Both the position numbers and the translations under genes were made by a program. A stretch of DNA of 64,000 nt. Source: Phycisphaeraceae bacterium. Lineage in GTDB: Bacteria; Planctomycetota; Phycisphaerae; Phycisphaerales; UBA1924. The stretch spans positions 1,736,001 through 1,800,000 of the forward strand of contig CP054186.1 in assembly GCA_015200025.1 (NCBI GenBank), given 5' to 3'. The notes under the pieces are model-generated. The model made no database searches. It was not told where the DNA came from and saw nothing but the letters and a program-made list of their open reading frames with translations. Below are positions 1-8,617 of this stretch, in pieces. Position 1 is the stretch's first letter. Each line of letters begins with the position of its first letter.

Positions 1-22
1 CGGCGGGCGATGATCGCAGCTC

Positions 23-55
23 AAGGCCCGTGCCGCGTCGGCGGCGCGGGCCTTT
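23..55 (+). terminator. Rho-independent terminator of a gene left of the window
   Basis: The arms at 23-36 and 41-54 pair over 14 positions with one T-G wobble around a GTCG loop. A short T-rich tail (TTTCTCGT) follows. The gene it would serve lies outside the window. Confidence 0.75.
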
Positions 56-174
56 CTCGTAACACCCGGGCCGTCCGGCGCGGGCTCGGGCGTCCGGGTT
101 CGCGTCCGGCCCGCGGGGGCACTAGAATGGGCGTTGATCGAGCCCCGCGGGGCGTTCAAGGGAATGAGGTGCGC

Positions 175-534
175 ATGGCAACGGCGAACTCCAGGCTCCG
201 CGTGCGACGTCAGGACGGGGTCATCATCGTCGAGTTTATCGACCGGAACATCCTCGACGAGGCGAACATCCAGATGATCGGGGAAGAGATCACGGCCCTG
301 GTCGATTCCGAGGCGAACCCCAAGCTCCTCGTCTCCTTCGCGAACGTGGACCACCTCTCGAGCGCGGCGCTGGGCACGCTGATCACCGTCAACAACCGCG
401 TCCGTCCCAAGAACGGTCAGTTGAAGCTGGCGAACATCGACCCGCAGATCTACGAGGTCTTTGTGATCACACGGCTCAATAAGTTGTTCTCGATCCACGG
501 GACCACCGAGGAAGCCCTCAAGAGTTTCACCTGA
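175..534 (+). CDS. STAS-domain anti-sigma factor antagonist (RsbV/SpoIIAA-like)
   Basis: This is a 119-residue protein that is a single STAS domain. The ATG at 175 was chosen because GAGGTG lies just upstream (165-170) and the domain starts right after it; the frame is open further upstream but reads as low-complexity Arg/Gly. Family members bind an anti-sigma kinase when unphosphorylated and release the sigma factor. The phosphoacceptor is expected in the DHLSSAALG motif (Ser62 or Ser63). The next gene, 48 bp downstream on the same strand, encodes a matching HATPase kinase, so the two probably form a partner-switching module. No sigma factor or PP2C phosphatase is visible nearby, so the regulated pathway is unknown. 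Confidence 0.88.
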   Translation: MATANSRLRVRRQDGVIIVEFIDRNILDEANIQMIGEEITALVDSEANPKLLVSFANVDHLSSAALGTLITVNNRVRPKNGQLKLANIDPQIYEVFVITRLNKLFSIHGTTEEALKSFT

Positions 535-550
535 CTGCCCGAGGCGGATC

Positions 551-569
551 GCGCGGGCCCGGCCCGCGC
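551..569. other. GC-rich intercistronic hairpin
   Basis: GCGCGGGCC at 551-559 and GGCCCGCGC at 561-569 form a near-perfect palindrome between the STAS and kinase genes. There is no T-tract, so it is not a standard terminator. It could set relative expression or mRNA stability (inference). Confidence 0.45.
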
Positions 570-582
570 GGGCGGCGGACCC

Positions 583-1056
583 ATGCCGGCGAACAAGCCC
601 AACACCACCGACGCGACGAACGGCGGGCCGGCCCCGTCACCCGGGGCCGACGCGGGCGCGGTCACGCTCGGGAACGATCCGACGCTCAGCGAGGCCGTCC
701 AGAACGCCGTCGTTGAGGCGATGGACCGGCACGGGTACGGGAAAGCCTCGCGGTTCGCGGTCCGTCTCGCGCTGGCCGAGGCGATCGCCAACGCGTTCCA
801 CCACGGGCACCGTGGGCTGCCCGCGGGGACGACCATCGGCGTGGAGTACCGGGTGAACGGCTCGACGGTCTGGATCGCGGTCGAGGATCAGGGGCCGGGG
901 TTCGACCCCGCCAAGGTGCCCGACCCGACGCTGGACGAGAACCTCGAACAGCCTTCGGGCCGGGGGCTAATGCTGATCCGGGCGTACATGACACGCGTGG
1001 CGCACGCCGGGCGTGGGAACCGCCTCGAGATGGCGTACGACAAGCCCGCGGGGTGA
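583..1056 (+). CDS. Anti-sigma regulatory factor, serine kinase (RsbW-like HATPase)
   Basis: This is a 157-residue cytoplasmic protein of the HATPase_c_2 type. The N box is visible as EAIANAFHHG (Asn70), and the G1/G2 region as VEDQGPGFDP followed by PSGRGLMLIR. The first ~35 residues are a disordered Ala/Pro/Gly-rich extension. Known relatives phosphorylate their STAS partner and hold a sigma factor inactive. It follows the STAS gene closely on the same strand, which supports a pair. The cognate sigma factor cannot be named from this window. Confidence 0.85.
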   Translation: MPANKPNTTDATNGGPAPSPGADAGAVTLGNDPTLSEAVQNAVVEAMDRHGYGKASRFAVRLALAEAIANAFHHGHRGLPAGTTIGVEYRVNGSTVWIAVEDQGPGFDPAKVPDPTLDENLEQPSGRGLMLIRAYMTRVAHAGRGNRLEMAYDKPAG

Positions 1057-1101
1057 TCCCGTCGGGCTTGGGTCGGGGTTGAGCGGCCGTGGCTTCTCGG
1101 G

Positions 1102-4100
1102 TCAGTCGCACCCACGTTCGAAGGCTTCGAGGAACGCGTCGAGGTCGAAGAAATCGAGGAAGCCGTCCTGATTGAAATCGGCCTCGGGCAGCCCCTGCTC
1201 GAAGTTGGCGAGGTAGAGGTCGAGGTCGAAGAAATCGATGAAGAGGTCACCGTTGGCGTCGGGCGAGCCCGGGCCGCCGGGGTAGCGGGCGGGGTCGGCG
1301 GGGTCGGTGCAGACGGCGAGTTCGTCGCCGTCGAACCACCCGTCCCCGTCACGATCGAGCCCGAGTCGGGCCTGGGTGCCACGATGAACGGCGGTGACGA
1401 CGACGGGCGACGCGGGCGAGGCCGAGGCGAGCAGGGCGGCGTGCGTGGTCGACGCGCCGGCGAGGTCCAGGTTCCAGGTGTTGTTCCCGGCGTAGGCGTG
1501 CCCGGCTCTCCGACCGGCGCTGGTGGCGCGGGCGACCAGGCCGATCCGCTGCTGGTTCGCCTGCGTGAGGAGGGTCGTGAGGACCGCGTTCTGCTGGGCC
1601 GTGGGCGGGCCGATCAGCGTGAGCTGGGTCCCGACGGCGGCGTGGGAGTCCTGGCTGAGCGGCCCCGGCGGTTCGAGCGGGCTGGTGGGCGAGCCGGGGG
1701 GGAGGTCCGAGCCGCTCAGGGCGAGCGAGAAGGCCACCAGGTCGGCGACTTCCTGATCGGAGCGCACGGTGAACACCGGCTCGGAGACGAAGCGTTCGAT
1801 GGAATCGACCGACCCGTCGTGGAGGAACCCGAAACCGGCGGTGTTGCGCGGGCGGGTGGTGTTGAACCCGCCCTTCTGGTACGCGTTACGGAACTGCGGC
1901 ACCTTGGTGGAGATGTTGGTGGTGCCGTCGACGGTGACGAGGGCGAGGTGCCGCTCGCCCATGGGGCCGGGCGGGATGGGCGTGTAGATGTTGCCGACGA
2001 GGGTGTGGTCGGTGCCCGCGCCGGTGGGGAGGGTGTGGCAGGTGACGCAAGCGAAAGCGTTGCCGTCGAGCCGGCGGGCGGGGGAGCGATAGAGGCCCAG
2101 CCCGCGGGCGGCCGAGCCGTTGGGGAGCGGGTTGCCCGGCGGCGAGAACCGCCCGGTGGTGAAGTGGCCCGGGAGCGGGAGGTTGGTGGGGAGCGAGTTG
2201 TCGAGGTTGCGGTAGGGGTTGGGGGGGAAGTGGATCGAGGCGAGGAAGTCCTCGAACTCCTGCATCTCCTGCGTCGTGAGGGTGACGTCGTTGCCCTGGA
2301 GCCCGATGAAGGCGTGCGCGAAGGCCTCGATCCCGCGCCGATCGCCCCGCCAGTGGTGCGGCTCTTTCCCGATGATGTCCTGCAGGGTCTGCGTGGTCAT
2401 CGGGCCCTTCATCGGGTGGAAGTCCGCGAACGCCGGCTGCGTGGAGCCCGGCGCCAGCCCTGTGAGCCCCTGCCCGAGGTTGTTCCCGGCGACGGGGTCC
2501 TTGTTCGCCGAGGGGTCGCCCAGGTCCCACGCCAGGCGGTCCGTCCGGCCGTCGACGTGGCACGACGCGCACGAGACGTAGCCCAGCCCGCTGTTCTTCC
2601 GCGTGTCGTACAGGTGCTTGCGTCCGGCCTTGATCGCCGCGGGGGTCGGGTCGAAGAACTCGCTCGTTGAGACGAGGACGCCCGACGAGGTGTCGATCAC
2701 CGAGAGTGCGGCGGCGAACTTGCTCAGCACGAACAGCCGCCCGGTCGCCTCGTCGAGCGCCAGGCCCGTCGGGCCCTCGGGCACGTCGATGGGGCGGGGG
2801 AGAAGCCGGGCGCCCGATGGGGCGACCGCGGCGACGTTGTTCGAGCCCATCCCGGCGACGTAGGCGGTCGTGCCGTCCGCGGTCCAGACGATCGCGCGGG
2901 GGTCCCCGAGGCTGTGGTCGCGCTGCTCACGGGGGAGCGTGCGGACCTGGTACGTCAGGTGCGGGTTGAGATCGACGGCGGACGTGCCGGCGGGAGCGGC
3001 GGGGTCGAAGGCGCCCATGTTGACGCGGAGGAACACGCCGTTGATCACCGGCTCGTAGCGGACGTGGTTGAGCGCGTCGGTCCCGACGACGGTGACGAGC
3101 CCCGAGGCGGGGTTGACCGCCAAGCCCATGTTGATGTTCAGCATGCCCCCGGCGTAGGTCGTCGCGAGGGTGGCGGGGTCGATGATCGCCACGTCGTGAT
3201 CGACGAGCTCCCACCCGACGGGTCGCCCCGAGAGCGGGGCGTTGGGCCCGGTGACCAAGTTGGTCCATTCGCGGGTGTTGTCGTCGAACCAGCGCCCATC
3301 GGGGCGGCGCTTGACGATCAGGCTGACGGGAAGTCCGCCCCCGAGCGCGGGGTTGATGGGCGGAACGAACGTGGTGCCCACGTTGGGCGGGGGGTTGACC
3401 CCGCCGTAGGGGCCGGAGGGGTGGTTCACGACGTTGGGCGGGAACGCGAGACGGTTGGCGATGTTGGGATCGATACCCCCGCCCAGCACCGTGGTCCCGT
3501 TGCCCGAGCGGAAGAAAGCGGCGAAAACCCGAGCGCCGTCGGGGCTGACGGCCAGCGACCGCGGCTCGTTGCCCTCGAGCGCGAGGATCGTTGGGGGTTG
3601 GTTGAGGTCGGCGGTGTTGAACACGAAGACCTGCGAGGTGGTCATGCAGGTGACAAAGGCTTTCCCCCCGGCGAAGGCTACGTCGGCGGGCTCGTCGGCG
3701 ACCCGGAGCGTCGCGATGACGTGCAGGGCGTTCAGGTCGACGACGCTGACGTTATCGCCGACGTGGTTGACGACCCAGGCCTCGCCGTTGGTCCTGGCGC
3801 GGACGGAAACCGGGTCCACTCCGACAGGGATCGAGGCGGTAAGCACCGGCCCGGGCCCGGTGATGTCGAAAACCTCGAGCCGATTATCGGGCGTATTCAC
3901 GGCGAGCAGTCGCGTGCGGTCGGGGGTCAGCTCGAGCGGATGGACGTGGGCGGACTCCCAGTTCACGAAGCCCGGGGTGCCGCGAGGCGCGGGCGGGGCG
4001 CCGTGGCGGGCGTCGAGGATGGAGTCGAGGGCCGCACCCCCGGGCGCCGGGGCCCCGGGGCCTCCCCCCCCCAGGGCCAAGACGCCCGCGGCGAGCGTGA

Positions 4101-4152
4101 ACAGTGCGGCGGACGATGCGACCGAGCGGATCGCGTTGGAGCCAGAACTCAT
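1102..4152 (-). CDS. Secreted beta-propeller / di-heme cytochrome c / dockerin-like protein
   Basis: The 1016-residue product starts at the ATG at 4152, giving a signal peptide (MSSGSNAIRSVASSAALFTLAAGVLAL). The frame stays open upstream but without protein-like sequence. Residues ~60-480 contain YVTN/SMP-30-like propeller repeats (for example GVDPVSVRARTNGEAWVVN). Two CxxCH heme sites follow, CASCH at 528-532 and CVTCH at 702-706, in a cytochrome c peroxidase-like region. The last ~50 residues hold two planctomycete EF-hand/dockerin-like repeats with the FFDLDxF core. It is probably an extracytoplasmic redox or surface protein; the substrate is unknown. The gene lies downstream of mutL but is separated by a 384-bp structured gap. 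Confidence 0.82.
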   Translation of the reverse strand: MSSGSNAIRSVASSAALFTLAAGVLALGGGGPGAPAPGGAALDSILDARHGAPPAPRGTPGFVNWESAHVHPLELTPDRTRLLAVNTPDNRLEVFDITGPGPVLTASIPVGVDPVSVRARTNGEAWVVNHVGDNVSVVDLNALHVIATLRVADEPADVAFAGGKAFVTCMTTSQVFVFNTADLNQPPTILALEGNEPRSLAVSPDGARVFAAFFRSGNGTTVLGGGIDPNIANRLAFPPNVVNHPSGPYGGVNPPPNVGTTFVPPINPALGGGLPVSLIVKRRPDGRWFDDNTREWTNLVTGPNAPLSGRPVGWELVDHDVAIIDPATLATTYAGGMLNINMGLAVNPASGLVTVVGTDALNHVRYEPVINGVFLRVNMGAFDPAAPAGTSAVDLNPHLTYQVRTLPREQRDHSLGDPRAIVWTADGTTAYVAGMGSNNVAAVAPSGARLLPRPIDVPEGPTGLALDEATGRLFVLSKFAAALSVIDTSSGVLVSTSEFFDPTPAAIKAGRKHLYDTRKNSGLGYVSCASCHVDGRTDRLAWDLGDPSANKDPVAGNNLGQGLTGLAPGSTQPAFADFHPMKGPMTTQTLQDIIGKEPHHWRGDRRGIEAFAHAFIGLQGNDVTLTTQEMQEFEDFLASIHFPPNPYRNLDNSLPTNLPLPGHFTTGRFSPPGNPLPNGSAARGLGLYRSPARRLDGNAFACVTCHTLPTGAGTDHTLVGNIYTPIPPGPMGERHLALVTVDGTTNISTKVPQFRNAYQKGGFNTTRPRNTAGFGFLHDGSVDSIERFVSEPVFTVRSDQEVADLVAFSLALSGSDLPPGSPTSPLEPPGPLSQDSHAAVGTQLTLIGPPTAQQNAVLTTLLTQANQQRIGLVARATSAGRRAGHAYAGNNTWNLDLAGASTTHAALLASASPASPVVVTAVHRGTQARLGLDRDGDGWFDGDELAVCTDPADPARYPGGPGSPDANGDLFIDFFDLDLYLANFEQGLPEADFNQDGFLDFFDLDAFLEAFERGCD

Positions 4153-4536
4153 GGTGTCGATTCCTGTACTGGGGTTGTGGCCCATGTTAATAGAAAGCGG
4201 CGTTCGGTTGTTGCCCGAACGCCGCTCGAATCTCGCGAATTCTCGATCACGAGAATCCCGCTTCACCGGGCGAGGCGGGTGTGTGTGGGGGGGGGTGGGG
4301 GGTTCGTCGCAGCCGGCCTCGGAAGCGAGATGACGCAGCACCCCGCCGCTGGCGACGTGAAGGTGCTCGAACAGGTCGATCGAGAAGCCCTTGGGGCTGA
4401 CAGTGAGCGGATGGGGGTGGGCCGACCGTGGTTCCCGGGCCGGGGATAAACGAGAGTGCAAGTTCAACAGTTCGATGGTGTGATTGACGGTGTTGCACGG
4501 GCCCGGGTATCGAAACACGGAGCCGGACGTCATCAG
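4153..4536 (-). promoter_or_regulatory. Structured 5' leader / intergenic gap upstream of the cytochrome-propeller gene
   Basis: No gene is seen in this 384-bp gap between the mutL stop and the ATG at 4152. In leftward order it contains a C-tract (G-run 4287-4302 on the plus strand), a 7-bp hairpin (4239-4245 with 4250-4256) and a perfect 12-bp hairpin (4196-4207 with 4215-4226). On the minus strand the last hairpin is followed by TTTCTATTAA. That is terminator-like and ends about 44 nt before the start codon. It may end mutL transcription or act as an attenuator. Confidence 0.5.
4187..4226 (-). terminator. Intrinsic terminator or attenuator ahead of the cytochrome-propeller gene
   Basis: A perfect 12-bp stem (AGCGGCGTTCGG, 4196-4207, with its complement at 4215-4226) and a 7-nt loop is followed on the minus strand by TTTCTATTAA. 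Its position inside the leader of the downstream gene makes attenuation an alternative to simple termination. Confidence 0.55.
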
Positions 4537-6513
4537 TCAGGCCCGCCCGAAGAGCCGCTCCAGCTCGCGGATGGTCAGGCGCACCGTCGTCGGGCGCCCG
4601 TGCGGGCAGTTGCTCGAACGTTCGACGGCCTCGCGCAGGCGCAGCAATTCGGTCAACTCGCCCTCGCTCATACGGTCCCCGGCCTTGACGGCGGCCTTGC
4701 ACGCCATCATGTCCAGCACATCCCGCAGCGCGTCCTCGGAGCCGGGGGCGAAGTCCGAAGCGCCGGCGCGGTCGAGCAGCGCGCGCACGAACCCGCCCGC
4801 GTCCACGCCGCGCTCGAACAGGAACGACGGGAACGCGGAGACGCCGACCTGCCGGGGCCCCAGCGCCGAGGCCTCGATCCCGATGCGCTTGAACAAGGGC
4901 GAGAGCTCGTCGATCGAGGCCGATTGCGCGGGCGTAACGTCCACGACCACCGGCGTGAGCAGGCGCTGGCTCTCCAGGTCGCGCTCGAGCACGCGGGCCA
5001 GCAGCGCCTCGAACATCACACGCTCGTGCAACGCGTGCTGGTCCACGATCACCACGCCCTCGGCGTCCTGCGTCACCAGGTACGAGTTGTGCACCTGCAG
5101 CACCCGGTCCGCCGGGCGCGGCGCCGGCGCCAGCCCCGGCTCCCTGGCGGGGCGTTCATCCGTCGAGACGGGCGTCGCGGGCTCGATGCTCGGGCCCTCT
5201 CCCGGACCGCCCGTGCCCCGCACGGCCTCGCGGATCGCGTCGTACGAGAGACGCTCGGTGGGCCCGCTCGGCATGAACCGGCGGAAGTAATCCACGAACG
5301 CCGCCCTCGTCGGCCCGCCGCCGTCGATGGGCGGGGACACGCGGGAACCGCCCGGCTCGGGAGTCGCCGGCCCGGGCAGGATCGCGCGGGGATCGGATGC
5401 CCGCGAGGGTCGGCCCAGGTCCGTCAGCGTCGGGGTCAGGTCGGCGGCGGCGAGCGCCCGCTTCACCGCGTGGTACACGACCGAGTGGACCACGCCGCTG
5501 TCGCGGAAGCGCACCTCGGCCTTCTGCGGGTGTACGTTGACGTCGACCCCCTCCGGGCTCATCTCGATCATGAGCAGCGCGGTGGGGAAGCGGCCGGGCT
5601 CGAGGATCCCGCGGTAGCCCTCCTGCAGGGCGTGCTGCACCGTGCGGTCCCGCACGGCCCGCCCGTTGATGAACAGGTGCTGGGCGGCCCGGGTCGCCCG
5701 CGCGATCGCCGGGAGCCCGACGAGCCCCCACAGCGTCAGCCCGCGGGCGTCGTCGTACCGGTCCGCCGAGATCTCGAGCAACTGGTCTTGGAGCTCGGGG
5801 CCCAGAAGGTCGAGCGCGCGGCGGTGGGGGGTCTGCTCCCGCGGGACGTCGATCACAACGCGCCCGTCGCACCGACAGACGAACGCCACCGCGGGGTGCG
5901 AGAGGGCCAGCTGCGTCACCGCGTCCACGCACCGCGATTGCTCGGTCGCCGTTGTGCGCAGGAATTTGCGCCGCGCGGGCGTGTTGAAAAACAGGTTGCG
6001 CACGCTCACGACCGTGCCCGGGGCCCCCGCGGCGGGCCGAACGCGCCCCGGCGTCGCGGCCTCGGGGTCGCCCTCGAGGTCGAGCTGCCACGCCTCGCCC
6101 GCGTCTGGGGTCCGGCTCCGGATCGACAGCCGCGACACACTCGCGATCGATGCCAGCGCCTCGCCGCGGAACCCGAGCGTCGCGATGTGGTCCAGGTCGC
6201 TCGTCGCGCGGATCTTGCTCGTGGCGTGAGGAGCGACGGCCAGGGGCAGGTCGTCGCGGAGGATCCCCGACCCGTCGTCGCTGATCCGCACCAGTTCCAC
6301 GCCGCCCTGTTCGAGGTCGATCTCGATCCGCGTCGCGCCGGCGTCGATGGCGTTCTCGACCAACTCCTTGACCACGCTCGCGGGACGCTCGACGACCTCG
6401 CCCGCCGCGATCTGGGCCGCCACCATCGGGGAGAGCGCCCGGACACGCCCGGGCGTCGCGGCGTGCCCGGCGGGGGCGGGCGGTGGAGGTTCGGTCGGTC
6501 CGGCGGGGTGCAC
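4537..6513 (-). CDS. mutL: DNA mismatch repair endonuclease MutL
   Basis: The 658-residue protein has the GHKL ATPase motifs at the N-terminus (IAAGEVVERP, then ELVENAIDAG with Asn54; later DDGSGI and TLGFRGEALASI). The C-terminal domain has the metal-binding endonuclease motif DQHAxxExxxxE starting at Asp491, plus ACKAA and CPHGRPT. It is therefore the nicking type of MutL found in organisms without MutH. MutL couples MutS mismatch recognition to strand excision. The start is a GTG at 6513; the next in-frame ATG would cut into the ATPase fold. No mutS is nearby. Confidence 0.96.
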   Translation of the reverse strand: MHPAGPTEPPPPAPAGHAATPGRVRALSPMVAAQIAAGEVVERPASVVKELVENAIDAGATRIEIDLEQGGVELVRISDDGSGILRDDLPLAVAPHATSKIRATSDLDHIATLGFRGEALASIASVSRLSIRSRTPDAGEAWQLDLEGDPEAATPGRVRPAAGAPGTVVSVRNLFFNTPARRKFLRTTATEQSRCVDAVTQLALSHPAVAFVCRCDGRVVIDVPREQTPHRRALDLLGPELQDQLLEISADRYDDARGLTLWGLVGLPAIARATRAAQHLFINGRAVRDRTVQHALQEGYRGILEPGRFPTALLMIEMSPEGVDVNVHPQKAEVRFRDSGVVHSVVYHAVKRALAAADLTPTLTDLGRPSRASDPRAILPGPATPEPGGSRVSPPIDGGGPTRAAFVDYFRRFMPSGPTERLSYDAIREAVRGTGGPGEGPSIEPATPVSTDERPAREPGLAPAPRPADRVLQVHNSYLVTQDAEGVVIVDQHALHERVMFEALLARVLERDLESQRLLTPVVVDVTPAQSASIDELSPLFKRIGIEASALGPRQVGVSAFPSFLFERGVDAGGFVRALLDRAGASDFAPGSEDALRDVLDMMACKAAVKAGDRMSEGELTELLRLREAVERSSNCPHGRPTTVRLTIRELERLFGRA

Positions 6514-6589
6514 GCCGCACTGTAGAACCCAGGGCAGCGCGGGTCATTCCGGGCGCCGGCGTCCGCATCCCGGGGCCCTAGGATCGCGC

Positions 6590-7000
6590 ATGCCCGAGAC
6601 GATATTCTCGAAAATTCTCCGCGGGGAGGTCCCCTGCCACACAGTCTTCGAGGACGATCGTGTCCTCGCCTTCCTCGATATCTTCCCCCTCGCCCCGGGG
6701 CACACCCTCGTGATCCCCAAGGAGCCGGCGGCCACGCTCGACGCCCTGAGCGACGAGTCCGCCGCGGCGGTCGGCCGCGTCCTCCCAAGGGTCTGCCGGG
6801 CGGTCATGAAGGCGACCGGCGCGTCGGCGTACAACGTGCTCCAGAACAACGGGCCCGACGCCCACCAGGCGGTTTTCCACGTGCATTTCCATGTGATTCC
6901 CAAGTCCGGCGCGGGCGGGCTGGGGATCGTCTGGAACGCCGGGCGGCTCGACCCCGCCGGGGCATCGTCGATGGCGCGGGCGATCGCGTCGGCGCTGTAA
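6590..7000 (+). CDS. HIT family nucleotide hydrolase
   Basis: This is a 136-residue histidine-triad protein. The HxHxH active site is at 97-101 (HVHFH), where the middle His (His99) is the expected nucleophile. The N-terminal FSKILRGEVPCHTVFEDD is typical of the HINT/PKCI branch, which hydrolyses nucleoside phosphoramidates or related adenylylated compounds. The start at 6590 fits this canonical N-terminus, although the frame is open further upstream. It is divergent from mutL with 76 bp between starts, so a shared promoter region is possible. Confidence 0.93.
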   Translation: MPETIFSKILRGEVPCHTVFEDDRVLAFLDIFPLAPGHTLVIPKEPAATLDALSDESAAAVGRVLPRVCRAVMKATGASAYNVLQNNGPDAHQAVFHVHFHVIPKSGAGGLGIVWNAGRLDPAGASSMARAIASAL

Positions 7001-7022
7001 CCCGGGCACGATCGGGACCGGT

Positions 7023-7532
7023 TCATTCGTCGTCGGTGATGAGCACGCCCCGCGTCGCTTGGCGGAAACGCCACACCAGCACGGGGAGGGTGAGCAGCAC
7101 GACGGCCCACGGCGCCAGGGAGATCGATAGTTTCCACGTGTGCACGCTCGACCACGCATGCACGAGGCTGCACCGGGCGGGGTTCGCGGGGTCGTAGCGC
7201 AGCGGGAGGGCCGAACCGACGCGCGGACGGAGCCCCGCGCCCGTCGAGGGATCGACCCACGACGCGATCTCCAACGCGTAGGCCTGGTAGATCGTGCCGG
7301 CGACCTCGTACTCCACGTCCGCGATAACATCGACGTTCTGGATGTGCCGGCCGTGCGAGACGACCGCCGAAGCGGTGACGCGGGCGGGTGTCTCGGGCCA
7401 CCCCGGCGCCGAGGCCACCCGACGCAGCCCGGGCCCCCACCACAGCGCGAGCGCGATCCCCAGCATCAGCGCCAGCACGAAGGCGCCGAACACACCGCAC
7501 CCGGCCCCATCGCCCCCGCGCTCGTACCTCAT
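7023..7532 (-). CDS. DUF3592-type membrane protein
   Basis: The 169-residue protein has one N-terminal transmembrane segment (FGAFVLALMLGIALALWW), a beta-rich region with the DUF3592 pattern (VEYEVAGTIYQA ... LPLRYDPANPARC), and a second transmembrane segment near the end (LAPWAVVLLTLPVLVWRF). The biochemical role of this family is unknown. The start overlaps the stop of the preceding gene by 4 bp (ATGA), indicating translational coupling with its larger DUF3592 neighbour. It is probably the last gene of the leftward mfd run. Confidence 0.8.
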   Translation of the reverse strand: MRYERGGDGAGCGVFGAFVLALMLGIALALWWGPGLRRVASAPGWPETPARVTASAVVSHGRHIQNVDVIADVEYEVAGTIYQAYALEIASWVDPSTGAGLRPRVGSALPLRYDPANPARCSLVHAWSSVHTWKLSISLAPWAVVLLTLPVLVWRFRQATRGVLITDDE

Positions 7533-8608
7533 CGCCGGGCGCCGTCCGCGGGCTCGGCGGCAAGCCCGACCTGCTCACGGAGCCACCGTTCGACGGCCTC
7601 CCCCCGGGCCTGATCGCCCCTGACCGTGACGACGTCGCGGGTCTTGCCGTCGGCGAGCGTCACGCGGACGCGGTGCGACAGCAGCGCCCGCCCGTTGACG
7701 TTCCCGATGGTCTTCGACGCGAGCCGGAGGTCGCGGATGTCCTTGAACGCGATCGCCCCGCCGTGGTCGAACGTCGGCACGGGCGCGAACGGGCTCGCGG
7801 GTGTCGGCGTGTCCCCGGGGACCAGCTGACGCAGCCGGCGGTCGATGGTGAGGCGGTGGCGAGGCGAGGCCTTCGCCTTCAGGGTCAGGCCCAACGCCAC
7901 CACCCCGAGGGCGAAGCAGATTCCCATGGCGATCCCGACGGTTTCGACCGGGGGCGACATCCCGCCGCCGGTGCTCAGGATCAGCACGAAAATGCCCACG
8001 AACGAACTGATACCCAACCCCAGCAGGAACGCCAGCCCGGGGTGGAACGTGGGGGCGCGGAGCACGGCCCGCTCGGGGTCATCGCGGATGATCAGCCCGC
8101 CCGCCGGCCCTTCCACCCGCCCGCGGGACCGGGCGGCCGAGATGGTCATGCCGATCATGCCGAGCGCGACGCAGTTGAACGGCGTCATGAACAGCGGCAG
8201 GATCGTCGGGAACCCGCCGAATCCCTTGATGAGGATCGCCTTCGAAGGTTCGTCGGGGTCGTAGTACGCGGTGACGCGTTTGCCCGGCGGATGGCTCTTG
8301 ACCAGGTCGTGCGCCCGCGAGTCGTTCGAGCCCCACTCGGAGAGGCTCACCGTGGTCCCCACGTGGTCGACGCCGTTGACGGTGTACGCGAAGGTGATCT
8401 CGGGCCGGTACGTCGTCCCGCCCTTGCTGCCGGTGGACGACTCGACGCGGCTGGTGGCGACCACGGCGTCGACGGGAAGGAACCGCGCGTCGGCGTCGAG
8501 CTGCCGGCGGAGTTGGACGATCATGATGACGTCGAAGGCCAGGGTCAGCGCGCACCAGAAGACCGTAAAGAAGAGCAGGAAGAGCAGCGGCGGCCGGCCG
8601 GCGGGCAT
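7529..8608 (-). CDS. Larger DUF3592-type membrane protein
   Basis: The 359-residue protein begins with a transmembrane helix (LLFLLFFTVFWCALTLAFDVIMIV), followed by the DUF3592 beta domain (TYRPEITFAYTVNGVDHVG ... VTAYYDPDEPSKAIL). Three further hydrophobic segments lie in the middle. A soluble C-terminal region follows, possibly PH-like (inference from the FKDIRDLRLASKTIGNVNGR stretch). It starts 9 bp after the mfd stop and ends in a 4-bp overlap with the second DUF3592 gene, so all three are probably co-transcribed. The function is unknown. Confidence 0.8.
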   Translation of the reverse strand: MPAGRPPLLFLLFFTVFWCALTLAFDVIMIVQLRRQLDADARFLPVDAVVATSRVESSTGSKGGTTYRPEITFAYTVNGVDHVGTTVSLSEWGSNDSRAHDLVKSHPPGKRVTAYYDPDEPSKAILIKGFGGFPTILPLFMTPFNCVALGMIGMTISAARSRGRVEGPAGGLIIRDDPERAVLRAPTFHPGLAFLLGLGISSFVGIFVLILSTGGGMSPPVETVGIAMGICFALGVVALGLTLKAKASPRHRLTIDRRLRQLVPGDTPTPASPFAPVPTFDHGGAIAFKDIRDLRLASKTIGNVNGRALLSHRVRVTLADGKTRDVVTVRGDQARGEAVERWLREQVGLAAEPADGARR

Positions 8609-8617
8609 CGCAACATT

